From: M2408 sp040386975
Lineage (GTDB): Bacteria; Bacteroidota; Bacteroidia; Flavobacteriales_D; Crocinitomicaceae
Assembly (NCBI GenBank): GCA_040386975.1
Contig: JAZKEO010000002.1
Coordinates: forward strand, 124,001 to 188,000
DNA length: 64,000 nt
Reading direction: 5' to 3'
Shown: in pieces, positions 7,812 to 16,182 of the stretch
Layout: every line of letters begins with the position of its first letter
Numbering within the stretch: the stretch's first letter is position 1
Program-made: the position numbers and the translations under genes
The notes under the pieces: model-generated
The model's input: only the letters and a program-made list of their open reading frames with translations
Databases searched by the model: none
Told to the model about the DNA's origin: nothing

Positions 7812-10658
7812 CTACATCTCTAATTTTAAATATTTTGCCGTATGCGATTTATCTGAGTTCAAAGCGATCAGTTTTTCAGGTGTTCCCGAAAACAAAATAT
7901 CTCCTCCACCCTTTCCGCCTTCCAAGCCTAAATCAACAACATAATCAGCTACTTTTACAATATCCAAGTTATGCTCTATTACCAAAACGGTATTTCCTTC
8001 ATCTACCAAGCGATTTAAAACAATTAATAACATTCTAATATCCTCAAAATGTAAGCCAGTTGAAGGTTCATCCAAAATATAAATCGTATTCCCTGTTCCT
8101 TTTTTTGCTAATTCTGTAGCTAACTTGATTCGCTGTGCTTCTCCACCAGAAAGGGTTGTTGAAGCCTGTCCCAATTTAATATAACCTAAACCAACTGAAA
8201 GTAAAGTTTCTAAAACACGGTTTATTTTAGGGATTTTTTCAAAAAATGGAACTGCCATTTCAATGGTCATTTCCAATACATCATTGATTGATTTCCCTTT
8301 GTATCTAACTTCTAATGTTTCGCGATTATATCTTTTCCCTTGACAAGATTCACATTGAACGTAAACGTCAGGTAAAAAGTTCATCTCGATAACTTTCAAA
8401 CCACCACCACCGCAGGTTTCACATCTTCCTCCAGCAACATTAAATGAAAATCTTCCAGGCTTATACCCACGAATTTGAGCTTCGGGGATGGAGGCAAACA
8501 AAGTTCTAATTTCCGTAAACACATTCGTATAAGTCGCTGGATTTGAACGTGGTGTTCTACCAATTGGATTTTGATCTATCTCTATCACTTTATCCAAAAA
8601 TTCCAATCCTTTGATTGATTTATAAGACATTGGTTTTTTTACACCGTTATAAATGTGTGCATTTAAAATCGGGTACAAAGTATGGTGAATCAAAGTCGAT
8701 TTTCCACTTCCAGAAACCCCCGTAACACACGTTAACGTTCCCAATGGAATGTGTAAATCAACATTTTTTAAATTGTGGCCATTTGCACCAAGTAAACTGA
8801 TTTTATTTCCATTCCCTTTTCTTCGCTTTTTAGGGATTTCAATACTCATTTCACCTCGTAAGTACTTTGTTGTAAATGAATTATTGACTTTTATTTCCGA
8901 AAAAGGTGCCGCATTGATGATTTCTCCACCGTGAACTCCTGCTTTCGGTCCGATATCCACTAAAAAATCTGCTGCCTCAATCATTTCTTTGTCGTGTTCA
9001 ACAACAATTACTGTATTTCCTGTATCGCGTAATCGTTTCAAAGAATTAATTAGACGCGTGTTATCTCGTTGGTGAAGTCCAATACTTGGTTCGTCTAATA
9101 CGTACAAAACATTCATCAATTCAGAACCAATTTGGGTTGCCAAACGAATTCGTTGTGCTTCTCCTCCCGACAAAGTTTTAGCCGAACGGTGAAGCGAAAG
9201 GTATTCCAAGCCAACTTCGAGTATGAAATTAATTCGAGTTCTGATTTCTTTGATGATTTCTGTTCCAATCAACAATTCTTGCTTGTTTAATTGTTTTTCA
9301 ATTTTTTCAAACCAAAGATTCAAATCACGAATATCCATCAAAGCTAAATCTCCAATGTTTTCTTTACCTATTTTAAAATAATGTGCTTCTTTTTTTAAAC
9401 GTGTTCCCTTACAAGTTGGACATAAGGCACGATTCATGAAACTTTGCGCCCAACGTTGAATAGGTGCTGAACTTTCTTCTGAATGTCTGGAAACAAATTG
9501 AATGATTCCTTCAAAAATGATAGATTTATCTTTTGGAGAACGCTCCAAACCTTCGTTTCCATACAATAAAACATGAACAACTTCTTCCGAAATATCTTTT
9601 ATTGGTGTGGAAATAGAAAATCCTTCTTCACTTAAATAAGCTTCAATTTTATCAAAAATCCAAGTTCGTTTGTATTCTCCAAGTGGAGCAAATCCACCTT
9701 TTTTTATTGATAATTTTGAGTCTGGAATAATTTTTTCTAAATCAATTTCTGAAATTTCACCAATTCCATTACATTCCAAACATGCTCCATAAGGTGAATT
9801 GAATGAAAATAAACTTGGTTCAGGTTCAGGATAAGAAATCCCAGAACTTGGACACATCAATGAACGACTAAAATGTTTGACTTGATTTGTTTCGTAATCC
9901 ATCAACATCATGGCTTTATTTCCATGTTTCATGGCTAATAAAACTGTATCATAAAGTCGTTTTCTATCTTTTTTGTCAACTACAATTCGATCGACAACTA
10001 ATTCAATGTCATGAACTTTGTAGCGGTCTAAGCGCATCCCACTTTCAATTTCTTTTATTTCACCGTCAATTCTAACTTTCGAGAAGCCTGATTTTCTTAA
10101 CTGCTCAAATAATTCTCTGTAATGTCCTTTTCGAGCTTTAATTTTTGGTGCTAAAACAATTACTTTTTTAGCGTCATAATTTTCTAAAATAATATCAACG
10201 ATTTGGTCGTCTGAATATTTGACCATTTTCTCATTACTCTCATAAGAATAAGCTGTTGAAACACGTGCAAAAAGTAAACGCAGGAAATCATAAATTTCTG
10301 TAATCGTACCAACTGTAGATCTTGGCGAACGCGAAACGGTTTTTTGTTCAATGGAAATTACAGGACTTAAGCCTTCAATTTTATCGACATCAGGTCTTTC
10401 TAAACCACCTAAAAATTGTCTGGCGTAAGATGAAAAAGTTTCGATGTATCTTCTTTGTCCTTCTGCAAAAATCGTATCAAAAGCTAAAGATGATTTTCCA
10501 GAACCTGATAATCCGGTAAAAACAATGAGTTTATTTCGTGGAATTTTTAAATCAATATTTTTAAGATTGTGTTCTCTAGCACCAAAAACCTCGATGTATT
10601 TTTGCTCAGACTCAATTAATTCCTCTTGAGTAACAGTACTATCTTTTTTTTCAATCAT
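7812..10658 (-). CDS. uvrA: Excinuclease ABC subunit A
   Basis: UvrA is the damage-recognition ATPase of nucleotide excision repair and loads UvrB. At 948 residues it has normal length, with two ABC ATPase modules: Walker A GLSGSGKSS at 49-57 and GVSGSGKST in the second half. There are two LSGGEAQRI signatures, and the zinc modules include CPTCKGTRL and CETCGGGG...CESCQGKR. In the first zinc module (CPSSG...CLEC) the second cysteine of the expected CxxC is serine. The gene follows the polysaccharide operon by 79 bases containing a dispersed-repeat copy. Confidence 0.97.
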   Translation of the reverse strand: MIEKKDSTVTQEELIESEQKYIEVFGAREHNLKNIDLKIPRNKLIVFTGLSGSGKSSLAFDTIFAEGQRRYIETFSSYARQFLGGLERPDVDKIEGLSPVISIEQKTVSRSPRSTVGTITEIYDFLRLLFARVSTAYSYESNEKMVKYSDDQIVDIILENYDAKKVIVLAPKIKARKGHYRELFEQLRKSGFSKVRIDGEIKEIESGMRLDRYKVHDIELVVDRIVVDKKDRKRLYDTVLLAMKHGNKAMMLMDYETNQVKHFSRSLMCPSSGISYPEPEPSLFSFNSPYGACLECNGIGEISEIDLEKIIPDSKLSIKKGGFAPLGEYKRTWIFDKIEAYLSEEGFSISTPIKDISEEVVHVLLYGNEGLERSPKDKSIIFEGIIQFVSRHSEESSAPIQRWAQSFMNRALCPTCKGTRLKKEAHYFKIGKENIGDLALMDIRDLNLWFEKIEKQLNKQELLIGTEIIKEIRTRINFILEVGLEYLSLHRSAKTLSGGEAQRIRLATQIGSELMNVLYVLDEPSIGLHQRDNTRLINSLKRLRDTGNTVIVVEHDKEMIEAADFLVDIGPKAGVHGGEIINAAPFSEIKVNNSFTTKYLRGEMSIEIPKKRRKGNGNKISLLGANGHNLKNVDLHIPLGTLTCVTGVSGSGKSTLIHHTLYPILNAHIYNGVKKPMSYKSIKGLEFLDKVIEIDQNPIGRTPRSNPATYTNVFTEIRTLFASIPEAQIRGYKPGRFSFNVAGGRCETCGGGGLKVIEMNFLPDVYVQCESCQGKRYNRETLEVRYKGKSINDVLEMTIEMAVPFFEKIPKINRVLETLLSVGLGYIKLGQASTTLSGGEAQRIKLATELAKKGTGNTIYILDEPSTGLHFEDIRMLLIVLNRLVDEGNTVLVIEHNLDIVKVADYVVDLGLEGGKGGGDILFSGTPEKLIALNSDKSHTAKYLKLEM

Positions 10659-10702
10659 CTTATTAACTTCGCTTACTTTTCTAAAATCATGGTTGCATTT
10701 AA

Positions 10703-10737
10703 CTTCGTTAACGCTCGTTTTCCATCGTAAGTTTCGC
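10703..10737 (-). repeat. Dispersed element, copy 3 (diverged)
   Basis: Directly after the wecA-like stop codon (minus strand) the spacer reads GCGAAAC, then GGAAAACGAGCGTTAACGAAG. This keeps the G-A-A-x-A-C-x-x-AGCGTTA-x-CGAAG core of the copies at 206-240, 1516-1555 and 52128-52174, with more changes. It again sits between co-directional genes. Confidence 0.45.
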
Positions 10738-11814
10738 TCACTCCTGCTTCGGAGCTTTATACTTTATTGTAAAACGATACAAAATAAAAAATACTCCAAC
10801 AAAAAATAAAACGAAGAATATCAGGGGAATAATAATCGCTTTTTTACTCAAATATATCATAAATATACTTAGCAATGCTGAGAAAAAAGAAATCAAAGTA
10901 AAAACATACCAAACCTGTTTATCACTTAGTCCTGCATATACCAAATGATGAGTTGTGTGATCTTTACCTCCGACCATTGGAGATTTACCTTTCCTTAATC
11001 TATTTATTGAAACAGTCAATGTGTCAACTGCTGGTGCTGTCAGAGCAATTAAACAAATAAAAATCCCAACCCAAGATGGATTACTCGTTAATTCGCCTAC
11101 ATTCCAAAGACATTTAATGGAAAAAAAAGCAACTAAGAGTCCTATAAATTGACTTCCGGCATCCCCCATAAATAACTTTGAAGGATTAATATTATACTTC
11201 AAAAATCCAAGTAAAGCACCGATTTGAGAAACTAAAATAATTGACCAAATGTTTCTATTAAAATCAAAAATAATAAAGGAAGAAATCAAACATGAAATTA
11301 AAATAAATGTTACTGTTGTTCCTGTAATTCCGTCCATGTTATCTAACATATTTAAAGAATTCATTAGAGCAATAACCCAAATAACAGTTAATGAGGCATC
11401 AAGTGCAAAAACATGTGTTAAATCAATTACTGTGTTTGTGAATACAAAAATGACTCCACATAAAATTTGTATAAATAATTTAGCTAAAGGTTGCGTATTA
11501 TAAGCGTCATCCGCTAAGCCCATTAGAAATGCGAGTGTACCTGCAGTTAATAATCCTACAAACTCTGTATTCTTAAAAATTGATTCATCATCACTGAAAA
11601 CAATACTAAAACCAATTGCAGAGAATAAAAAAACAATATAAAAACTAACTCCACCGAGAGATGGTTTAGACTGATTACTCCAACGAATAATAACATCATT
11701 ATTATTTCGAATTCCTAACGATTTTGAAAAACGTAATAGCAAGACATTAATTATCATTGAAATAGCTATTCCTGCAATAAGAAATCCAGATAATTGTAGT
11801 AATTTGATTTCCAT
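10738..11814 (-). CDS. WecA/TagO-like undecaprenyl-phosphate sugar-1-phosphate transferase
   Basis: A 358-residue polytopic membrane enzyme of the MraY/WecA superfamily. It starts glycan synthesis by moving a sugar-1-phosphate (typically GlcNAc-1-P) onto undecaprenyl phosphate at the cytoplasmic face. Family motifs are visible: GLADDAYN, MLDNMDGITG, LFMGDAGSQFIG and the histidine motif GGKDHTTHHLV. There are about ten hydrophobic helices. It is the last gene of the asnB-GT-wza-wzc run and starts one base after the wzc-like stop. MraY is unlikely because the neighbours are exopolysaccharide genes, not the dcw cluster. Confidence 0.9.
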   Translation of the reverse strand: MEIKLLQLSGFLIAGIAISMIINVLLLRFSKSLGIRNNNDVIIRWSNQSKPSLGGVSFYIVFLFSAIGFSIVFSDDESIFKNTEFVGLLTAGTLAFLMGLADDAYNTQPLAKLFIQILCGVIFVFTNTVIDLTHVFALDASLTVIWVIALMNSLNMLDNMDGITGTTVTFILISCLISSFIIFDFNRNIWSIILVSQIGALLGFLKYNINPSKLFMGDAGSQFIGLLVAFFSIKCLWNVGELTSNPSWVGIFICLIALTAPAVDTLTVSINRLRKGKSPMVGGKDHTTHHLVYAGLSDKQVWYVFTLISFFSALLSIFMIYLSKKAIIIPLIFFVLFFVGVFFILYRFTIKYKAPKQE

Positions 11815-11815
11815 T

Positions 11816-14224
11816 TTATTTTCTGATCTTAAAATATGTTAGTATCTTCTGAAACCAATTCTTCTTTCTAGAATCACTTTCTTCATAGTAATATCCACCA
11901 CCATAGCCATAGCCATAGCCATAATTATAGCCATAATCATATCCATAACCACCACGACCAGTAACAACACCATTTAAAATAACATTTAAAGAAGATATTT
12001 GCTGTACCTCAAATAATTCCTTTACACGTTCTGCAAAAACTCGTTTCGAATAATTTGCTTTAAAAACATAAATTGGAATATCCGCTGAAGCTAAGACTTG
12101 AACTCCGTCTGATACTAAACCAACAGGCGGATTATCAATTATTATTACGTCATACATTGATTTTATTTTTTCCAGAATATTTTGAAAATCTTTACTTAAG
12201 ATTAATTCTGACGGATTAGGTGGTACAGGACCAGCTGTGATAAAATCCAAATTCTGAATTTCAGACTTATTAATACATTCAATTAATGATGTTTGATTAA
12301 CAATTAAGTTACTCATCCCATTGTCATTATTCACTTTGAATCCAAGATGGATTTTAGGTTTCCGTAAATCCAAATCTATAACAATCGTTCTTTTACCTGA
12401 CATAGCAATAATCCCTGCTAAGTTCAATGCCACAAAAGTTTTTCCTTCACCAGAAATTGAGGACGAAATTGCTATTGTTTGTGCATTTTTATTGACAAAA
12501 CTCATGTTGGCACGAATATTTCTCAAGGCCTCTGAAAGCATCGATTTTGGTGAGTCGTGAACAATGATTTGAGAAAAATCCATACTACGTTTTGTTATAG
12601 GTACACTTCCTAATATGGCTACTTTATCTGGTAAAAGCATTTTTAATTCCTCTACATTGTTAATCTCATTAAACGTAAAATACTTAAATGCTAAATAAGT
12701 TAAGCCTAAAAGTAAACCAACAAATAAAAAGCCACCATAAACCATTTTACGGTTTGGACTTACAGGAAAAGTTGGAATTTCAGCTTCAGTTAAAACACGA
12801 TTATTACTTGAAAAACCTGCCTTCGAAATTGAATAAAGTACTTTCTTTTCTGCTAATAAAGTATAATATTTTTCATTCAAATCCTGCATAGATTTTAAGC
12901 GATTATATTCCATTTTTTTATCCGGAAGACTAAAGTATTGACTTTCATACCCTCCCAATTTACTTTGTAACAACCTAGAATTGTCCAACAAACGATCTAA
13001 AATAGTTGAAACACTTTTCTTTATTGATGATATTTTATTATTTATTTTTACATTCAAATCTTTTATTACTGAATTTTCTTCAGTAATTTCAAATAATAAA
13101 TCCTCTTTCTTTTCCAATAAATCATATAAATCTTGAATTTGTTTAGATAATGAACCTTCAAAACTCTTACCTAACATTTCTGGAATTAATTTATAGATTT
13201 CTAAACGATTAGGTTCAGCTTTTAATTTACTGTTCACTAATCTCAAGGTGCTAATTTCGTTTTCAATCTCATACAATTTATCAGAAATATCTTTGATGTT
13301 TCCACTCAAATTATTCCCCATTTCTTCAGGATCTGGTAAATTCGAAATTTTTAAATATCTTGTTAAACTATCTTTAGAGTCCTTTAATTCATTTGCGATA
13401 GAATCCAGCTGTATATTAATAAAATTCAACACATTATCAGAAGATTTTTTCTGAACTTCATCGTCATAATCAAAAAATGAATTTGTTAAGGCAACAATAA
13501 TATCATGGCATAAAAGTGGGTTATTTCCTTGATAATTTATTAAAACTGTTTGTGCTTCAGGATCTGCAGCTTGCACTTCCAAACCTGCTAAAAGTCTTTT
13601 GTTTAAAGATTTTTGTTCATTAAAAATGAAATAAACCTCATTTTCATCTTGTAAATCATCGAAGGCTACTTTATCAACTTGTTTGAAAACAATATCAAAA
13701 TGATTATTTATTAAATGATTGTCGATTTTTCCAGTTAATAAATTTTGTTTCCCTTTAAAAGAATAAGTTAATGTTACTTTTTTTCCTTCTGTTTTAATAT
13801 AGATTGGGATATTACACAAAGATGAGTCTTTCAATTCGAAAGGCATTATATTGAAAGCACTTAAATGATATAGTTCCTCTGTTAATAAATTCCCTTTTGA
13901 GAATAAACTTACATTCAAATTTAATTTATCAATTGCTTTCTCAAAAAGAAATTCGGATTTCAAAAGTTCAATTTCAGAAGAAATATTAGGTTCTTGAGCC
14001 AAGTTTTCCAACTCAAGAATTTCTTTCCCTTGATCTTTTTTCTCAATTTGAATGATTGAACTTGATTTATAAACCATTTTTGTGTACCTCAAATACAAAA
14101 AACCGCAGGTTAAAAAAAGTCCGATAGATAAAATTGGTAAAAACCAATATTTTCTAATTACAGCTCTAAGTAAATGAGGATTATATCCTTTATTTATTAT
14201 TAAACTTTTTTGAATTGAATTCAC
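11816..14224 (-). CDS. Wzc-like polysaccharide co-polymerase / BY-type tyrosine kinase
   Basis: An 802-residue inner-membrane protein that controls chain length and export and phosphorylates itself on tyrosine. It has a Wzz domain with a first membrane helix (about 29-50), a long periplasmic coiled-coil region (about 270-430), a second helix near 500 and a cytoplasmic kinase. The kinase has Walker A SGEGKT (about 586), Walker A' VIDLDLRKP and Walker B DVIIIDNPP. The C-terminus is strikingly tyrosine-rich, with eight consecutive X-Tyr dipeptides, GGG and YYY (11 tyrosines in 22 residues), the expected phosphorylation cluster. It is one base from wza and one from wecA. Confidence 0.92.
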   Translation of the reverse strand: MNSIQKSLIINKGYNPHLLRAVIRKYWFLPILSIGLFLTCGFLYLRYTKMVYKSSSIIQIEKKDQGKEILELENLAQEPNISSEIELLKSEFLFEKAIDKLNLNVSLFSKGNLLTEELYHLSAFNIMPFELKDSSLCNIPIYIKTEGKKVTLTYSFKGKQNLLTGKIDNHLINNHFDIVFKQVDKVAFDDLQDENEVYFIFNEQKSLNKRLLAGLEVQAADPEAQTVLINYQGNNPLLCHDIIVALTNSFFDYDDEVQKKSSDNVLNFINIQLDSIANELKDSKDSLTRYLKISNLPDPEEMGNNLSGNIKDISDKLYEIENEISTLRLVNSKLKAEPNRLEIYKLIPEMLGKSFEGSLSKQIQDLYDLLEKKEDLLFEITEENSVIKDLNVKINNKISSIKKSVSTILDRLLDNSRLLQSKLGGYESQYFSLPDKKMEYNRLKSMQDLNEKYYTLLAEKKVLYSISKAGFSSNNRVLTEAEIPTFPVSPNRKMVYGGFLFVGLLLGLTYLAFKYFTFNEINNVEELKMLLPDKVAILGSVPITKRSMDFSQIIVHDSPKSMLSEALRNIRANMSFVNKNAQTIAISSSISGEGKTFVALNLAGIIAMSGKRTIVIDLDLRKPKIHLGFKVNNDNGMSNLIVNQTSLIECINKSEIQNLDFITAGPVPPNPSELILSKDFQNILEKIKSMYDVIIIDNPPVGLVSDGVQVLASADIPIYVFKANYSKRVFAERVKELFEVQQISSLNVILNGVVTGRGGYGYDYGYNYGYGYGYGGGYYYEESDSRKKNWFQKILTYFKIRK
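11899..11950 (-). repeat. Hexanucleotide repeat encoding the Wzc tyrosine tail
   Basis: The coding sequence for the Gly-Tyr tail is built from a degenerate 6-bp unit (CCATAG on the plus strand: three near-perfect units, then variants CCATAA, TTATAG, TCATAT). Slippage by one unit keeps the frame and adds or removes one tyrosine pair unit. Confidence 0.7.
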
Positions 14225-14225
14225 C

Positions 14226-15020
14226 TTAAATTCTACTTAATACCGTTAATACTACTACTAAACTTGACAATATTGTAACAAAAGGTGCTATTTGAGCTAA
14301 TACTTCTCTTGCTAATCTTGGATTTGGCTCAACATAAATGTAATCGTTGGACTGAACAATCATATCAGTATATTGTAAACCTTCAACTCTTGATAAATCT
14401 ATTAAATAAATTTCTCTTTTACCTTTAATTTTCCGCATCAATTTAACTGTATTTGCTTTCCCTCTCTCAGTAATTCCTCCAGCTTGAGCGATTGCCTCCA
14501 TTAATGTTGTGTTATTATTAAGTAAGGGAATAACTTTTGCATCACCACCATCTCCTGGAAAAACAATTACTCGTTGGTTTGTTACACGGACTTGAACAAA
14601 TGGACTTTGATGTTCTTTTGCGTATAATTTAGCTAATGTATCTTGACATTGTGTGATTGTAAGACCCAAAACATGCACATTCCCAATTACCGGTAATTCT
14701 GCGAAACCATCAGATTTCACTAAAAATTCCATTTCTTTGCTATTCATTGCTGTTGGATTCACTCCACCAACTCCAGTCTGATTATCGATAATTTTATGAC
14801 CCAAATTATTACTAATAACAAAGGAAATCTTATCATCTTTCGAAATTTTATAATCTTCCAAAGGCTTCATTGGAATTGAATCGTATTTATAATCTCCACC
14901 TTTTGGAGTTTTAAACATGATATTACTATTCACTCCACAACTTGTTATTGCTAACAATAAAATTAAACTCGAAAGGAGTTTAAAAATATCTTGAGTAAAT
15001 TTATTTTTTATTTTTTTCAT
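14226..15020 (-). CDS. Wza-like polysaccharide export lipoprotein
   Basis: A 264-residue outer-membrane auxiliary export protein. It has an N-terminal lipoprotein signal with lipobox AITSC (C28), then a Poly_export domain (about 50-145) and an SLBB domain (about 150-230, with ITERGKANTVKLMR). A hydrophobic C-terminal segment (about 241-264) ends the protein. It forms the periplasmic/outer-membrane conduit working with the Wzc-like kinase encoded one base downstream. The start overlaps the upstream glycosyltransferase by 20 bases, suggesting translational coupling. It is shorter than E. coli Wza (about 380), as is usual in Bacteroidota. Confidence 0.9.
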   Translation of the reverse strand: MKKIKNKFTQDIFKLLSSLILLLAITSCGVNSNIMFKTPKGGDYKYDSIPMKPLEDYKISKDDKISFVISNNLGHKIIDNQTGVGGVNPTAMNSKEMEFLVKSDGFAELPVIGNVHVLGLTITQCQDTLAKLYAKEHQSPFVQVRVTNQRVIVFPGDGGDAKVIPLLNNNTTLMEAIAQAGGITERGKANTVKLMRKIKGKREIYLIDLSRVEGLQYTDMIVQSNDYIYVEPNPRLAREVLAQIAPFVTILSSLVVVLTVLSRI

Positions 15021-16182
15021 TATTTTTCAACAATTCATTGTAATATGTTTCCATATCTTTCACCAACCTCGTGTATGAGAATTTATCTCTTACGTAATTC
15101 CACGAATTTTGTGACATTAATCTGCGAATTTCATCATTTTCGATGAGAATTCCCAATTTTTCTGTATAATTATTCAAATCACCTTTTTCAATGACAAAAC
15201 CCGTTTCCCCATCTAACATAATATCTTTCACGCCGCCAACATCTGTTGAAATTACGACAACATTACTCGCCTGAGCCTCAATTAAACTCACTGGAGTTCC
15301 CTCGTTATCTGAAGTCAAGCAGATTATATCCATTCCAGCGTTAAACGTTGCAATATCTTTAATCCATGAAGTCATAACGACTTTCTCACCGTATTTTGAA
15401 TTAATTTCTTTTGTTTTAGCTTGAATTTCGTTTAGTAATTCTCCATCTCCAACTACGAAAAATTTCACTTTTTGGATTCCTTTTTCTAAAATTTTATTGA
15501 CAACTTGAAAGAAAAACGTGTGATTTTTAATTGGTGCCAAACGACCAATAATAGCTACAGCTACTTCATTTTCTGCAATTGCATATTTTTCGCGAACTGC
15601 CTTCCTTTTTTCTTCTAAATTTACTTGAAATTTTTGCAAATCAAAGCCCAATGGAATTACTTTCACTTTTGAAGCTTCACAAATCTTGTGAATTTTAGTT
15701 AACTCGTCTTTTTGTATATCACTAATTGCTATGATTCCTGTTGATTTTTTTGCTAAACGTCGTTCAATAAATTTGAATAATTTAGTTTTCAAATTACCAA
15801 AATACGAATGAAAAACATGCCCATGAAAAGTATGCACAACAATTGGAACTTTACATGCAAAAGCAGCTTTTCTTCCCAAAGCACCAGCTTTAGAGGCGTG
15901 TGTATGAACGATATCTGGTTTAAATTCTTTAATTATTTGTTTGATTTTCAAATACGCTTCTCGGTCACTTTTGAAATTCGGAATACGTTTCATTTCTTCC
16001 AAAATTGTAGGTTCAACCCCATATTCACGTGGAATATGTAAAGAATCCGCTTCACCTTCTTCTGGTAAACCGCCAATTAAAAGTGTTTCAAAATCATCAC
16101 TTAAAAAACGAGTAAGGAAAGTTGCATTATAGGTTGGACCACCAATATTGAAACGGTTAATTATTCTAAGGATTTTAGGCAT
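15001..16182 (-). CDS. Glycosyltransferase, GT4 family (polysaccharide operon)
   Basis: A 393-residue GT-B transferase: N-terminal NRFNIGGPTYNATFL loop, THASKAGALGRKAA and HTFHGHVFHSYF acceptor-side motifs, and donor-side VAIIGRLAPIKNH. The retaining-GT motif SDNEGTPVSLIEA is near 290-303. The HGHVFHSYFG pattern is common in exopolysaccharide transferases that act early on lipid-linked intermediates. It overlaps asnB by 8 bases and wza by 20, so it belongs to the same transcript. Donor sugar unknown. Confidence 0.9.
   Translation of the reverse strand: MPKILRIINRFNIGGPTYNATFLTRFLSDDFETLLIGGLPEEGEADSLHIPREYGVEPTILEEMKRIPNFKSDREAYLKIKQIIKEFKPDIVHTHASKAGALGRKAAFACKVPIVVHTFHGHVFHSYFGNLKTKLFKFIERRLAKKSTGIIAISDIQKDELTKIHKICEASKVKVIPLGFDLQKFQVNLEEKRKAVREKYAIAENEVAVAIIGRLAPIKNHTFFFQVVNKILEKGIQKVKFFVVGDGELLNEIQAKTKEINSKYGEKVVMTSWIKDIATFNAGMDIICLTSDNEGTPVSLIEAQASNVVVISTDVGGVKDIMLDGETGFVIEKGDLNNYTEKLGILIENDEIRRLMSQNSWNYVRDKFSYTRLVKDMETYYNELLKNNEKNKK

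Noticed and set aside
7736..8038. Plus-strand frame opposite the uvrA end
   Set aside because: It overlaps uvrA coding sequence on the other strand and resembles no protein.
11899..11950. CRISPR-like repetition
   Set aside because: The repeats are a 6-bp coding repeat in the Wzc tail, without spacers. No CRISPR array exists in the window.
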